Shown piece by piece: positions 9,247-22,476 of a DNA stretch of 64,000 nucleotides (position 1 is the stretch's first letter; each line of letters opens with the position of its first letter). The notes beneath the pieces are model-generated. The model worked only from the letters and a program-made list of their open reading frames with translations, was not told the origin of the DNA and did not search any database. The position numbers were made by a program, and so were the translations under genes. This DNA is from Dermanyssus gallinae (lineage: Eukaryota > Arthropoda > Arachnida > Mesostigmata > Dermanyssidae): positions 1 through 64,000 of the forward strand of contig QVRM01007030.1 in NCBI GenBank assembly GCA_003439945.1, written 5' to 3'.

Positions 9247-12185
9247 TTACCAGCCGTACGGGTTACACTTACGGGTGGCCTTAGAGCGCGACGCAAATCC
9301 TCTCTCAGCCTGCCTTTCGTCGTTTCCGCCGTTTCTTCTCGCTAACTCTTTTGCATATGTCTCTCTCTCTCCGCCTCCAGCTGGCCTGCCTTTACTCTCG
9401 TCGCATGTAGCTCTGTTCTTTTTCTGGTTCCTTTCCTCAGCACCCCCTCTTCCGCAGCTTCCGAGCATTCCGCCGGCCACCTCATCCTGACACCAAGTGG
9501 ACCCAACGCCGCCATCTCCGCCTCCTCTACGGCCTCCACCACTCACTTCTGACTTCAGGCTTGGAAAGTCGGCATGCGGAACGCACTCGGCCGGTCAGAC
9601 AGCAACTTGCTCAGCTCGTGCTGCTCTCGGGACCCACAGGCCACATTGGGTCCATATTGGGGTCCTTCGGCCGTGGCGAGCTCACTTAGTGGTGGCTAGT
9701 GTTGCTGGTTTCCATCGTCATTTATCATTACAGGCTGCTGCTGCCTCTGCGACTGGCTTAACCATCTAGATACGACGCTTGCTGGCCGGGCAACGACACG
9801 AAGCGAAGCGACGCGGGTATGCGGCCTCTAGTGTAGGGTCGACTAGTGCAGGACCGACTAGTGCAGGGTAGAACCGACAATGGCAACCGACCACTGACTG
9901 TCCTGTATTGGAGCATGGCGGCCGCCGACGGCTTCATTGCTGTCGGCCTTTGCTGTCGTTGTCTTGTTATTGTTGTCATCGTGGCTCCCGTTGTTGTTAT
10001 GGTCGTCGTCGTACTCATCCAGAATGCCAGCCCCCCAATTCCCCAGCGAGCGGCGTTAACAGTCGAGCTACGCTCACCTGCCAGGAGGAGATGTCTGAAG
10101 ATGCTGTTGCTACCGTATCTATTTGCGCATGCCAGCCTCAGAGAAAAAAAAACAACTGTGGCTTCCAGATGGAATGAATAGCTACGACTATCCATTTTAC
10201 TAGAAAGAAATGCATCGCATCATGACACCACCAGACGCGACGGACGTGAAACTGTGCTCGAATGGCTCGTTTACAGAAAAACGTTTGGTGGTGAGTGCTT
10301 TTGCAAAAACTAACCAAGAATATTTATATTTTATTCTCCACAAGACAAGCGACAAAAAAGGTCCAAGTAAGAGCCGTATTATCTATGTATAACGATCATT
10401 CTCTATGGTCGAGCAAAACAAGCAGCAGGTGTCAACTGTGCAACTTGATTGATTTATTGTTCGCTTGGCATGTATACCTAAAAACACATGTCACCCTTTT
10501 ATATAAGGGACAACTTATCTCGTTGAGTATCCATACGGCGCCGATAGCTAGTGAACTGAAAAGTGATTCTATAAGAGGTAAATAAAAATAGCGTCAATTC
10601 ATGCTTTATTTAGACAAAACGACCGTTATTGAAATTATTATATAACCCTTTGGATTTTAACAAGCCTCTTGCATTTGCACATCAGTACTACACACCACTT
10701 CTCTTAGTATTTTTTCTTAGTTTGAGCTCTTGTTGTAGCACAGTTTCACAAGCTGCCAGCGACCGCCTAACCGTTACATTACCAAATACACCAGTGTGTA
10801 ATGGCATTTTTTGCCTCAAACGTAATAATTAAGCAGAAATTTATTAGAGCTTGTTATTTATATATTTTGTATAGTGCGTTTATCGTAGTATTAGACTGGG
10901 CAGTATATATTCATTCTTAATCAAAACTGCGTGAAGTGTGTGAATTGTGCAAACAAATTTAGAAGCCAACACCAACCGCTAGCACGGGGATATTCGCATA
11001 ATAGCGAAAGTCGCCAAAGACCCCTTTTTTAGCAAATTAAACTGCTATACCAAGTTGGGCATGGTATAGTTATAATAGCTGTATGATACTGTAGTTTGAG
11101 TGATCTTACATTATGGTTTTCCCGCAGGTATGTATGTTATTTGTGTATTATGTATATTTCTATGTGCATACCCAACATAATTAGTCATATACAAGAACGT
11201 GTATTCCCGAACATTTATTAATCTCATTTTTTTCGTTCTTTTCCTTTATACCGTTTCTCCTAATAACAACTGCTTGATGTACACTTCTTATCGATTGCTT
11301 CACTGAGTGGAATGAAACAGCCCACATAATAACATAGGTAGGCATTATTATATGTTACGGAAAACATGCCACAGATATTCAACCCAAGTATGGGTTAGTG
11401 AGCTCTACTCTGTTCAGTTCAGACCCTGGTGGAGGAACGCGCGTGTTCTTTACGAGGGTCAGCCGATGCTGTAATGGCCTGAACGTAACATTTGTCCTTT
11501 TACCTCTCAAATAGTGAGCGATCACACCAAAATACAGTGATTTGATCGCTCCCGGATCATCAGATCCCGACGACGCGTGCTGACAGACCAACCACGAGCG
11601 GGCCTTCTACTACGATGAACACACATGAATTGGTTGCCCTCGTAGATTGTAACACACATTTAATACTCGACGATATCGCACACATGATGAATGCGTTGCA
11701 CGGATCTATTGGGACAGGCATGCTGTGTCTTCTGCAGAGCAACGGAACGATTTACCGTCAAAAGTACTGTCAGTTGCTCCACTGACTGAAGCAGACTATC
11801 GTCGAGAGGCGTTTCGAACTGTGCAATCGTAGAAGCGTCGCGAATACCACCATGGGAACGCCCGTCTGCACACATCTTTGGCGACCTGCCGCAGTCACTA
11901 AATTGTGCGTGGGACGTTTTAGTTTAGCCCACCTTATATTGTGACCTTGCTTCTCTGTTCGAATTACTGCACAGCTCTCTTTTTGCATCTAAAAGCGAGA
12001 AATCCTGGACGTGCAAAATTTGCCTATTATGAAAGCGTTAGACGAGGGTTATAGAAATAGGCGGTATACGTATATGATTGACCCGATGTGACCCCGTGTG
12101 TATAAGACAGATCTCTGAATTCGCCCTAGCAATACACTGTGAACACATGTATACACTTTTATTTAAAACGATTAGTTTAACATGC

Positions 12186-12187
<2 letters not shown>
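9247..12187. other. Intronic stretch, no supported gene
   Basis: 9247-10180 is GC-richer with repeated GTT/GTC patches. 10200-12187 is AT-rich with no repeats of note. No ORF shows a recognisable domain. Confidence 0.55.

Positions 12188-12234
<47 letters not shown>
12188..12234. repeat. (TA)n microsatellite
   Basis: This is a pure TA run of about 46 bp. Confidence 0.93.
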
Positions 12235-12235
<1 letters not shown>

Positions 12236-13098
12236 CCCTAGTTTTCTACGAAACGTCATTCCTATTGTTCACGGGCATACACAAACGCTACCACGGGCTC
12301 GACCTACAGCTAGGCAGGAGGGATCCTCGTGCAAACGCCGAGCGTGGTGTGGAAAAGCGACAACGTTGAATTGAAACTGCGGCCGGGTTCGAGCCACCAT
12401 GGCAAGTAGCATGGACTAGGGGGCAGCAGTAACAACCGCAACAGCAGCTATTGCAGTAGCACAAGGCATAGCAGAGAGAGGTGGTTCTACAGCAGCGGCA
12501 CAGAACCCCCGGGCGCCGAGCGTGGTTGTGGGGGGGTAGATGGTTTATATCCATCCCTCCCTTCTACGTCGCTCTACAACGGTCGGCCTTCCGTCCCTCC
12601 GTCCGTCTGCCTTTTCGTCCTCTGAGGTTTGGATCCATTGGATCGGCCGACAACGGCGGAGGCGGCGAATTCCTACTGGCAGAGGCGGCAGCTGCAGCAG
12701 CAGCAGAAGTGGGCACACACGATGAACGGGACGGAGGTCTGGGCATTCAATCTTTTCTCCCCTCCTACTCCTTGCCTTGCCCGAACCGGTCTGGCTGCAA
12801 GCTGCTGGGCTCATATCTGCTGGCGAAAAATCCGCTAGCCTAATTTGAATTCCAACATACGTACAGTGCCACTCCTGCCACCGCGCCGCCACTTCGACTT
12901 CCGCCAACGCCGCCGTCGTGGCAAACCACAGCCAAGTCGCCCGTATGTATGACGGGCGACAGACAGACTAAGCATCACAAGGCCATGCCACAATAGGCTG
13001 TACGGCGATGTCACCCTTGTCGTCGGCGCCATTACTATTATTATTACTACTAAGATGATTAGATAGATGATAGGCAAAAACGGGGTTTATACGCACAC

Positions 13099-13136
<38 letters not shown>

Positions 13137-13226
13137 GATATACATACATATATATATATAGTATATATATATATATATATATATATAGCTATAAAATATA
13201 GATATATATATATATATAGATATATC

Positions 13227-13262
<36 letters not shown>

Positions 13263-13278
13263 CATACATACATATACA
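13099..13278. repeat. Interrupted (TA)n array
   Basis: This is a TA array broken by GATA, CATA and CTATAAAA segments over about 180 bp. Confidence 0.9.
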
Positions 13279-13798
13279 CTAGTGCTATTCTTAGCTTTAC
13301 TCTCTCAACACAACGCATTTCAGCGGCGGCCAAAGATTCGAAAATTGAGATTTTTACTAGGCTTTGTCACAGGGATTGAGATTTCGTCTTTTTTTCTGTG
13401 CGACTTTTGTGTGTATGTATGTGGACATGCGTAGGTAGGTGTGTATGTGTGTGTGTTACGTGCACGACTGCTTGAACTGGCCTTGATCAACTGCTCTCTC
13501 TCTCGCTCTCTCTCTCTCTATCTCTCCCCAAAGGGGTTTAAGCCCTAAGGGAAGTGCACCTTGCTGCTTAGCTTGCCATCGGATACAAAGAAAGGATATA
13601 GTATATCTACTTTTGCAGCTTTGCCTTTGCCGCCGCTACTCGCTGCTACAACTTCAGCAATGCTTTGTGAAACACATACAAAATTGGGCCCTAACGATAA
13701 ATATGAGCCCGCCGCCACAGGTCACACGAACGAATCCAGGCTACATCGAGATTGTATTTATTTCAGTTGTATTGTTTTCAACTGTAATCGCCCTCAGG

Positions 13799-13862
13799 CA
13801 CCAAAAAGGTCTATTCGCCAGTGTAGAAAACACCAAAAAGGCCTATTCCCCAGTGTAGAAAA
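13799..13862. repeat. 32-bp direct repeat, two units
   Basis: The unit starts CACCAAAAAGG and ends CCAGTGTAGAAAA. The two units differ at two positions (gtctattcg against gcctattcc). Confidence 0.92.
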
Positions 13863-14619
13863 AGCTCAGTCGCTGACTGTCAAGCTGTTTTTTGTAGCAT
13901 TTTGTCTAGTTAAGATTGCATATATCTGGTGGTAAGAGTTACTCTCCCACTGACTCCGTCTCTCCGGGCACGTTTGCGTCTATGGTTATACCTGCTGGAT
14001 GCACGTCAGAAAACGTCTCTCACTGCATCAAGAACTTGTCGCAGCTTTGCCTACTGTTAACGGCCCGATTTCGACGTACGGTAATCGAGAGCAGCGTCTT
14101 TATCACAAAATAGACTCGAATGCACGGTACCTACTAAATTGTACCGTTAGCTCTAATAATTGTATCATCGGCGAGAATTTAAGCATTTCCATGCCTATTT
14201 CCACCTGCCTGATTACGCGCATGTAGTACGTACGTGTTTCGGGGTTTCGGCGAACAGGATTGCAAATGTTCTAGTGCAAAATGCGTGTAAATTTGTTGGA
14301 GTGGGCAAGAATCCCTTGCCGTCCATGCTGCGCACTTCGAAGAGGGCCAACCAACGTCAACAAGGCTGTTAACAAACAACACACAGCAGTGACAGCGACG
14401 AAGAACGAAGTTACGAAACAGAAACGAACCACCAGATTCCTAGTAGCAAACAAGGTCGTCAGGAGTAGCCACGGTCTTTTTTTTTGCTTAGGTGAATCTA
14501 ATAATGGATCGAAAGGCTAGATACTAAAAACAACGGCAACAACAGCCACTGGCAACGGCAACGTAGACAAAACAAAAAGCAGACCAAGCGTAATTGTTGT
14601 CGGAGGCGTAACCCGGGTT

Positions 14620-16015
14620 ATTGGTTAGGGGTTTTAATGATGGTCACCCCCTATCTGTCACGCAACTCGTTCGCTGCTCTATTCTAGAATTCCTGTTGGT
14701 TAGGCTTGAATCAGTACCCACTCCAAATGCAGCTTCCTTATGTGCGAGGCGGACGCTGGAATTAAATGTAATGCAGTGGAATATCGAGGGCGCCGGAACA
14801 GATATTCGGAAACTTTTTTCCCACACCGAAATAATTCGCGTTTGACATTGTTATTCTAACAGAGACATGGACTACAAAGAGCATAAACGCAAACAGATTT
14901 CACACTGTTGAGTGTCTGGCACAACACGCAGCAGGGCCAGGGAGACCAGCGGAGGCGTAGCCAATTTGTACAATGCCAGACCTAGAAAAGCAAAAAATCG
15001 GTACAATTATGACAACTGTGTCACTTTAGTTTCTACGAACTAATAGTAATAATAATATCGTTGCCGTGTACTCAAGTCTCGCCGAGAGATGAATTGATCT
15101 ACTACTGGATAGCCAGATTTACCTTGTAGTGACTTAAACTGTCCAATAGGTAAACCTAGCAATAGCAGGTGCAGATCACTGATCAACACATTACATGACC
15201 ATTAGTTTACTTCTGTCAGCCGATAGGTGCAGTCGTGTTGGGCTTCCCTCTGTAAAACTTTGTCCACGAGTGCAGGAACCTGAGGCCTGTAACACGCTGA
15301 CCAATTGCATTCGACGGCAGCACACCGTGGAGCATACCGTGGAGAATTAACCTGAAAACCCTCCACAATATTTTTTCCTCTAAACCTATGATGTTACCAA
15401 ATGATGTCAAACCACTTTCAGGACCGCATAATACAGTCCCACAAAATCTATTTTAACATGACTGCAGGGGTGCCACATGGCTTCATACTTGGTTCCCTGC
15501 TATGAAACATAATGCGTGACAATGTGCTGCAGCTAAGGAAATTACCCCCGGCGTCAACCTCCAAGTTAGTGCGGACGATTTAGTCTTCACCGTCCAGGCC
15601 CGGACACCAGGCCTGCTCATGTCAAAAAAAGAATCCGTGAGGGTCTTATATTTTGTTTTACAGTATTTAAGCACCAGTGGGGTTAGAAGCAGTTCTACAG
15701 CTATTTGATTTATAAACATAGACGTCCCAACTGGTTATGGCATTCAAGTTATATGGCCGTATTTCAGACCAGGGAACCTTGCTTATCTCGACTGATTTAG
15801 AGCTGCATTTCTCAAATGCACCCTGGGCGTCTGCACAACAAGCAGCAACCAACTTGTCTATCTGGCGGCTGGAATACTTCTCTTCACAGACAACTTGCAG
15901 CAAAGTTACAACCTGCCTCGCATTAAGGCGTTTAAGTAGCACACTCAGAATTGAGAGGCAAAAACGGCCAACACTGTCGTAATTAGCAAAAGGATATGTA
16001 CTTTGGCCGTACAAT
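14620..16015 (+). mobile_element. APE-type non-LTR retrotransposon remnant C (endonuclease and RT)
   Basis: This is the most complete copy of the family. An apurinic-endonuclease start is seen as LNVMQWNIEGAG (about 14762-14797), followed after a frameshift by DIVILTETWTTKS (about 14844-14882). RT motifs follow: AGVPHGFILGSLL (about 15464-15502) and SADDLVF (15568-15588). A thumb with GYGIQVIWPYFRPGNLAYL and NQLVYLAAGILLFTDNLQQSYNLPR lies at about 15733-15925. The last segment is alignable by eye with remnant B. Stops and frameshifts throughout make it dead. The gap between endonuclease and RT (about 14900-15450) is too short for an intact element, so an internal deletion is likely. It lies in the NTPDase intron, same orientation. 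Confidence 0.78.
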
Positions 16016-16740
16016 TTACAAAGTTTTTATATATACATATATATATATATATTTTTTTTTTTTTCACAAAGTTATCATACCACATAACTGAAGAATAGCT
16101 CTGGCAAGGCTGGCTACGTGTATATCTTGCAGGTCCGCTGTAGTCGATGCACTGTTTTCTCAGTTGCTTTTAAAAACGAGTTGTACCTCCGATAATTTGT
16201 CATTGTTATTCAATGTGGGCTCGTTTCGCTAACTAGTTCTGCGAGTGTTCATGCCAGCACGTTTAGATAGACAAAGAAAAATAAACTTTCTATGATCAAA
16301 ACATCAAATTAATGAAAACGTTTGTCAGACGTTCAAAAATACGCGCTTACTTTAAGGGGTACATGTAATAGTGACAATATACCATTGCGGTACAATAATT
16401 TGGCCATGCGCCAGGCAAAAAGGTTGTTTATGTGCTTTGTGCCATCAAGCAGACTATGATACACTTTTGACGTGGCTCATACAGGGGAGTAGTAAAGCTG
16501 ATAACCGGTGCTTTATATAGTCAATGGCGTTTTCCAAAAACCAAGCAAGTTTTCGCAACGCGCATCATTAATTGTATTTATAATATTTATAATAAGTATC
16601 TGTACGCGATAGCCACATAGTGATTAGGCAACAATATGGTAAGAGTACAAAAAAATGTATTTCAAAATATATTTGTTATGGTAGGTATTGTAAATATGTT
16701 TGCTGTTAGTGTTGTTGTTATTGTTGCTGTTTTTATTATT
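16016..16740. other. Intronic stretch, no gene
   Basis: A short (TA)n then poly-T stretch lies at about 16028-16065. Nothing else is recognisable. Confidence 0.55.
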
Positions 16741-16752
16741 AAAACTATTGTG

Positions 16753-16788
<36 letters not shown>

Positions 16789-16789
16789 T

Positions 16790-16886
<97 letters not shown>

Positions 16887-16968
16887 GTTAGTTTTCAGTG
16901 CGTTATGTGACACATTGTGATAACAGACAACATGGACAAATAAATTTGCCGGCGGGCTATGTCGGTCC

Positions 16969-17001
<33 letters not shown>
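16741..17001. repeat. (AAT)n arrays flanking the Tc3-like element
   Basis: A long AAT array (about 16755-16886) and a shorter one (about 16972-17001) are separated by about 85 bp of unique sequence. The second ends 9 bp before the terminal repeat of the Tc3-like element. Confidence 0.93.
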
Positions 17002-17002
<1 letters not shown>

Positions 17003-17010
17003 TCAACATA

Positions 17011-18691
17011 CAGTCTGCGAAAAAAATACAGATACCCCACACAACATCAAAACAATACATTAAAAAAAGTTCTACATTACACGCATTTATATTAACTAAT
17101 CGTGTAAAGACTACAGTGATACATGCTCATAGAGTAACAGCGGAGACTTCCATTGACATTCGGGGTCTTGGATTACTTTGAAACACGAGATCTCCCCATT
17201 TAAAATAGCTACACCGCAAATGATACAGCCGCTAGCAAGATACATGTCTTAACGTGTGGATTGAGCAGAATAAGGACGTTTGAGCTTATTTTGCGGCTCG
17301 ACGGAAAGGCAGACCTATAAGAAGAAGTTTTTCTGTGTGAAAACGATGGTCCTGGGCCGGCGCCCGGCGCCCGACGAGCGACGAAAAGACCCAAGTCAAG
17401 ACTTATAAGGACGTCAACCTCTAATCGCAAAATTTCCTGTTGATTGGGGCGTTGTCCCCAAGTAGTGAACAACTTTGTGATTGTTTTATGTGAAAAATAC
17501 GCCGTGAAAACATCCGGGCATCCAAATGTCATTTCGGAACAAAGCAAGCGTGCAATTTTGAGAATAGCGTTGAACTCTGCGCTCTCGGCAAGTGCAAATG
17601 CGGGGGTGGCCAGTGTGCAAACGAACGCGCGAAATGTGCAGAACCTCTTCAGAAACCCCCACACGCTCAAGAGAAAAAAACACAAAAGAAGACCACGGTT
17701 CACCGCTGAACATCAGAAAGCTCGTCGTGACTACTTCGTCCATGATATAATGTCATGGACCACTAAGTGGCACCAAGTCTCTTTTCGGGATGGACCGGAC
17801 AGATTTAACTATTATTTCCACGATGTGCGCAAGGAAGAACAAACGTTTGTCAAAACGGCACTTAGGTGCTGGTTCGGTGATGATCTGGGCCGCTGTCGGT
17901 TAAATCATATAAAGTCGTCGATTGTGTTTTTAGACGGTCGTGTGAATTCGACGATGTCGTCGTGCACCCCCACCAGCCGACGAATGACTCATTCGACGCT
18001 ATATATAGAGATCTACTAGAAACGCAATCGGCGCATTTTGAGCTGATGGGAAAGCCCCACTTCATTTTTCAACACGATAGCGCCCCGATTCACACCGCCA
18101 GGCTTATCAGAAGCCGGTTCGAACAACGCCACATTGAGGTCCTACGCTGGCCTGCACACGCTGGTCTCACCTGATCTCAATATCACCGAGAATATGTGAC
18201 CTGGCTTGCCCAAACGGTTAACACCGACAAAAAAAAATTCGAGCTAGGTAGAACTAAAGAAAGCAATTGTGAAGGCTTGGGCTCTCGTAGGACGTCATCC
18301 GACACTTGTTCAACACTATGCCAAACCGCATTTTTGAGCTTATCCGACTCAACGGGACGTTCACTGAGTATTAAGTATAGTATTGCTGGATGCCCTCGAT
18401 GTGTCTGCGTTTGTTTCCGTCTAGCCGTGAAATGAGCCCAAACGTCGTTATTCCGCTCAATTCACTCGCTAACACATGCTAAACACATGTTAGTGGCTGT
18501 GTGCTATTTGTTTGCAGTGTACCTAAGCCAAATGTGAAGATCTCGTGTTGTCATGTAATCCGCGACGCCAAATGTCGATGGAAGTATCTGCTGTCACTTT
18601 GTGAGCATGCATCACTGTAGTCATTACACGATTGGGTGTTAGTCAATGTGTGTAATGTAGCAAACATGGGTGGCTGTATCTTTCTTGCGGT
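17011..18691 (+). mobile_element. Tc3-like Tc1/mariner transposon with long terminal inverted repeats
   Basis: The left end begins CAGTCTGCGAAAAAAATACAG just after a TA at 17009-17010. The right end, read on the other strand, begins CCGCAAGAAAGATACAGCC. Inside the tips the ends pair again over a long stretch: the left ATCGTGTAAAGACTACAGTG through AACACGAGATCT (about 17099-17191) matches the right ATCGTGTAATGACTACAGTG through AACACGAGATCT. The inverted repeats thus span roughly 170-190 bp, as in Tc3-type elements. The total is about 1.7 kb with a decayed transposase inside. Confidence 0.82.
17444..18240 (+). pseudogene. Tc3-like transposase pseudogene
   Basis: Frames 17444-18019 and 17962-18174 read as a Tc3-type DD34E transposase. 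Recognisable parts are HKRRPRFTAEHQKARRDYF, MSWTTKWHQVSF, GPDRFNYYFHDVRKEE, then FQHDSAPIHTARLIRSRFEQ with the second catalytic Asp, and RWPAHAG. A frameshift follows, after which SPDLN and a Glu occur in another frame. The segment around the first Asp appears shortened (VSFRDGPDRF). Codons are interrupted by at least two frameshifts and a stop, so it is inactive. The N-terminal DNA-binding part starts near 17444 or slightly upstream. Confidence 0.82.
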
Positions 18692-18722
18692 ATATGTATG
18701 TATATATATATATATATATATA
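18692..18722. repeat. (TA)n run at the Tc3-like element's right edge
   Basis: A TATATGTATG followed by a short TA run flanks the right terminal repeat and includes the presumed TA target duplication. Confidence 0.8.
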
Positions 18723-18819
18723 CATGTTGTTAATTTTATTGCTGTTGTTGCGAATGCAAACGAAACGCTGCGACGTTAACAACTGACGACGATTGTGCTG
18801 CCCTGACGACTGTTTGCAG

Positions 18820-19038
18820 GAGGGTGGTTATCGGCTTGGCTGGTCGTTGGGCTTCATGATCAACGCGACCAACTCGCTGCCGGCCGCTCCGCCCGTCCCG
18901 CCGATGATCACGAACGAGCTCTTCGCGCTAATGGTGCTCATGTTCGCGATCTTGGTCGCTTTCGGGGCCGTCTTCGGGTGTCTGTCCAAGCGGCGCCAGC
19001 TCGTCATGCGCAACGGACTCAAATCGGAGATTCCCTGA
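18820..19038 (+). CDS. ENTPD: NTPDase (CD39-like ecto-apyrase), terminal exon
   Basis: This is the last exon, opening in phase 0 after a TTTGCAG acceptor and ending at TGA (19036-19038). It encodes 72 residues. It starts with EGGYRLGWSLGFMINATNSLP, in two runs, which fits the final apyrase-conserved region of cell-surface NTPDases (GW.LG.M.N.TN..P). A proline-rich linker follows, then a membrane helix (ELFALMVLMFAILVAFGAVFG, split at about residues 33-53), with a basic KRR just after it giving a short cytosolic tail. The two-membrane-anchor architecture points to the plasma-membrane type (ENTPD1/2/3/8-like) rather than the single-anchor Golgi type. The member cannot be resolved without the rest of the gene. 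Confidence 0.9.
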   Translation, partial: EGGYRLGWSLGFMINATNSLPAAPPVPPMITNELFALMVLMFAILVAFGAVFGCLSKRRQLVMRNGLKSEIP

Positions 19039-20700
19039 ATAGCAGCAGCAGCAGCAGCAAGTACAGAACGGCTATGCGGCGAATGGCCACGTCTCCAGAG
19101 CACCCGGAAGCCGATTACGGGAGCCATTTGGCCTCCACAGCCCCACCGACGACAACAACGACGACGATCATCGCCAACTCTCCAGAACAACAATGGCAGA
19201 CACAACACGATAGCGAACCGTTGCCAGCCGTGTACAGTCCATACTATATATATATATACACATATATATATACACCACCACACGTGGCTGGCTACACACG
19301 AAGCCAAACGACAGGAGAGGCATGACCGTAATGCTGCCAGGACAGCTGATACAAGCACCACTAGTCATAGGGCAAAGAGGCGGCGAATGATGGATGTGGA
19401 AGCGTAGTCCAGAATGGGTTCGATTGTAAACGAAGATAGTCGATAGATAGCTCCGTAACGGCAAGAATACGTGTATATCTCTCTCTCTATCTCTCAGTCG
19501 CTCGCTGACAGCCATTAAGACAGTCAGTGAGTGTCAGTTGTAGGTCGACGTTGGTGTGAAGCGAGTGTACGCGGTACCCTCGTGGTCGCTCCACACCAGT
19601 ACCGAAGTCGGTAGCGAGAATATAGCAAACCAATCGCAGTAGAAACAAGGAGAGAACATAGCAAACCAATCGCAGGACGAAGAGTTCGTGGGCGGGCCGG
19701 AAGGAAACTCGTGTCGAGCTAACGCGATGGCAACCCGCCGCTGCCGTTGAAGCGGTCATCGTGAGCACAGTGTGTAACTAACACAGTAACAAGATAACTA
19801 CGAGTGAAAAACTAAATCCAACATCATCGTCTGCCCGCGCGGACCGCAAGGTAAAACAAGGTACGCAACGAGGCCCAGGTCTTCACAGAGAAGAGTTAGG
19901 GGTATGGATAGTTTCGAAACACGGTTAGCTCATCAGCATAGTGACACTCCGAAATGACTGACTCTCTCTCGCAACCAAATGAAGTCCAACCCGCCTGTGG
20001 CGCTCGAGAAACATACGAACACGCAACACGGCTCAACAAAACGGTTAGCATACCATAACCGGCGCCACGGAAGGGCAGCCGCGGTGTACTTTCATTATTA
20101 TCATTATTATTATTATTAATTGCTGTAAATTTAGGAGCGAAATTAGCAACTGGACGCTTGACTTGCCAAAAACGTAGCCAAGGCCGGAGCCGCCGGCCAC
20201 CACCAGTCCACTCAAGGGTCTCCCTTAAACAATATGCGCCTTAACCGAGTAGCAAGTATTTTCCAGGGGACAGATCATGTTCCCGATGCAAAATAAGTTT
20301 AGTTTCTACCGGGCCTTCAGAGGTAGCAATGAGTCCGTGCGAGGAGGATGATGAATCCGCGACTCGGGGCAAGTATTCTCATTAAAGATAGGTCTGATCT
20401 GAAACAGTCACGTGTTTAGGTTTAATCTTGCATGATTAGTGTACGAACCTGACAACTTGATGAGCTACGAAAAAAAATCCTTTTAGTGTTATTATATCTA
20501 GAATATAGTCCTTGAGCATACATATCGGTGCGACCACACCACGTGTGGCTCCACTTGGTACATACTAGGTATATATGGAAACCTATGTACATGCATAGCC
20601 ATTTGTTAAATAGCAGTTGATAGGAGTTGCTCTAATCCTTAGGATAGAATGCCCAGGTAAATAAAATGCCCTTCTGACTGCACTTGTCGTGACTGACAAG
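19039..20700 (+). other. Probable 3' UTR and downstream sequence of the NTPDase gene
   Basis: It follows the stop codon directly, with a short (CAG)n-like run (19042-19056). Possible polyadenylation signals are ATTAAA at 20381-20386 and AATAAA at 20660-20665. Which one is used, if either, cannot be told from sequence. A direct repeat lies at 19616-19676. Confidence 0.4.
19616..19676. repeat. About 36-bp direct repeat, two units
   Basis: The segment gagaa.atagcaaaccaatcgcag occurs twice, spaced about 36 bp apart, with one internal difference. Confidence 0.85.
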
Positions 20701-20940
20701 TATAAAATTGACATTATGAGGCGACTGGCTTACCAGATAAGAGAAAAACAAACGTGTTTCAAGCGGTCCGGGTCATTAGAATAGTTAGGGCATCCTCGGC
20801 CCCTTTCACTAGCTGTGATGTACCAGTGGTTTGGTTATAAAGGGTGTCCTACATATGGCACAATTGATTTCTTTACGCAAATCACGTACACTTGTACGTA
20901 ATATACAGTGTCACAAGTTTAGTATGAATGCATAAGGCAC

Positions 20941-20972
<32 letters not shown>

Positions 20973-22441
20973 CCTGCCTTACTAGAACAATGTACTTGAG
21001 AGTTCTCACCAGATGCATAAAATATCAGCCGCCGCTATACACATGCTAACCAAGCGTGTGCTTTATAACCGGACCCCCATGTATATATATGCTAATATTA
21101 TTATTCATCGTAGACCAGAAACGTCTTTGTGACACAAATATCTTCTACATAGCTCTAAGACGTGGCGTTATTACGTAAAAACGCCTAAAATGATCACCAG
21201 ACCGGTGTTCCCGACCCATGTGGTTACTGATGCTTTTTGTTGGGACCTGGGCGGGCTAGCATCAAAAATGACTCTGTAAATCATGGAATGTTCTAATGTG
21301 CTTGCGTTAAAAAACTCAATGGGACGTGAAGAGGGTAGGGACAAATCGCATCGATGCTTTTCTCGTCACCGTGCCGCTGGACACTGGCGGTGCAAAGGAA
21401 TTTACGCCGCTCGGTTTGAGCAGGCAAATGTATATAGTCAAGGGTATTACAAGGTCTGTACTAGTCCTGTAATACCTAAATCTCAGAAAAACGTATTGGA
21501 AAGAAAAAAAAAGGAGTCCAACCCCGCCAATACGACAGAAAGCAGGTGTTTCGTCTGCGCGCTAGTGCGTTTCTCTCTTTCCTGTAAAGGCTCACCGCCC
21601 GTATTGATAGCTAGGTATATTGACGTAGACATGTTTGAGATGCAAGTCGTCACGCAAGCAAAATCTCCTGAAAAGCGTAAGCTTGGAACAGCAAGCTGGA
21701 TTACGGTGCAACTTACTGACATAGTGCATTGATTCCATAATATAACGAGAGAAATGCAGGCATACTGCTCTGGCATCAGCTTGCAGGACATCGTGGGTGG
21801 CCGTTACAGAACCGGCATGTACAGGTCCAAATCGGGTCGGCAGATGTGCTGGCGCTATCGAATGCCTTAGATTCAGAGACACTAAAACAGGACAAGCGGC
21901 GCGATATAGAGAACAAATGTAAATAGCCCCCAAATATGCATTTGAAAGAGACAGAGAAGAAGAGATAATACCCTGTTGTGGAGAAAAGGTATAAAGGAAG
22001 ACGACGCTGCGATAAAAAAAAACAAACAGGATTGACCTATAATAACAGGTAGCTTGGGGACACAGTATAACAAATACAGAGGCAACGCAAAAAGTGTCGA
22101 TGGAGCTACCCAAAACAATAACCCGCAGAAATCCTGTTACGATGTCGGAGTTCACGCACCTTTCCACTCCATCCTCTTGCATTGCCGGAGACTATGTTCT
22201 TTTGGCCAGATTTGGAGTATCGATTCGAAGCTAGTAGATGAAGTAGGCATTTTGACAGATAGCGTCGGCGGCCCAAGCCCACAGCCTTCGTGCCCCGATG
22301 TGGTCAAGAGAAGCGTTTAGAGCCCGCGCAGATTCTACAGATCTACACACCGATAAACGTGCGGGGCAATGTACAACAACAACAGTTCGTTCTTTCATTC
22401 GTCGAGAGTTCTCGCATCTGCTCCCACTATATCATAGGGTA

Positions 22442-22476
<35 letters not shown>

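Larger units (their letters stand above)
12235..14619. other. Intronic stretch, no supported gene
   Basis: A GC-rich segment lies at 12280-12960, an interrupted TA/CATA array at 13099-13278 and a CT tract at 13495-13525. A 32-bp direct repeat (13799-13862) is listed separately. I see no recognisable exon. Confidence 0.55.

Noticed and set aside
21592..22182. 196-codon minus-strand ORF
   Set aside because: It is the longest non-repeat frame outside transposons, but it has no recognisable domain, no splice framing and an unremarkable composition; chance is the simplest reading.
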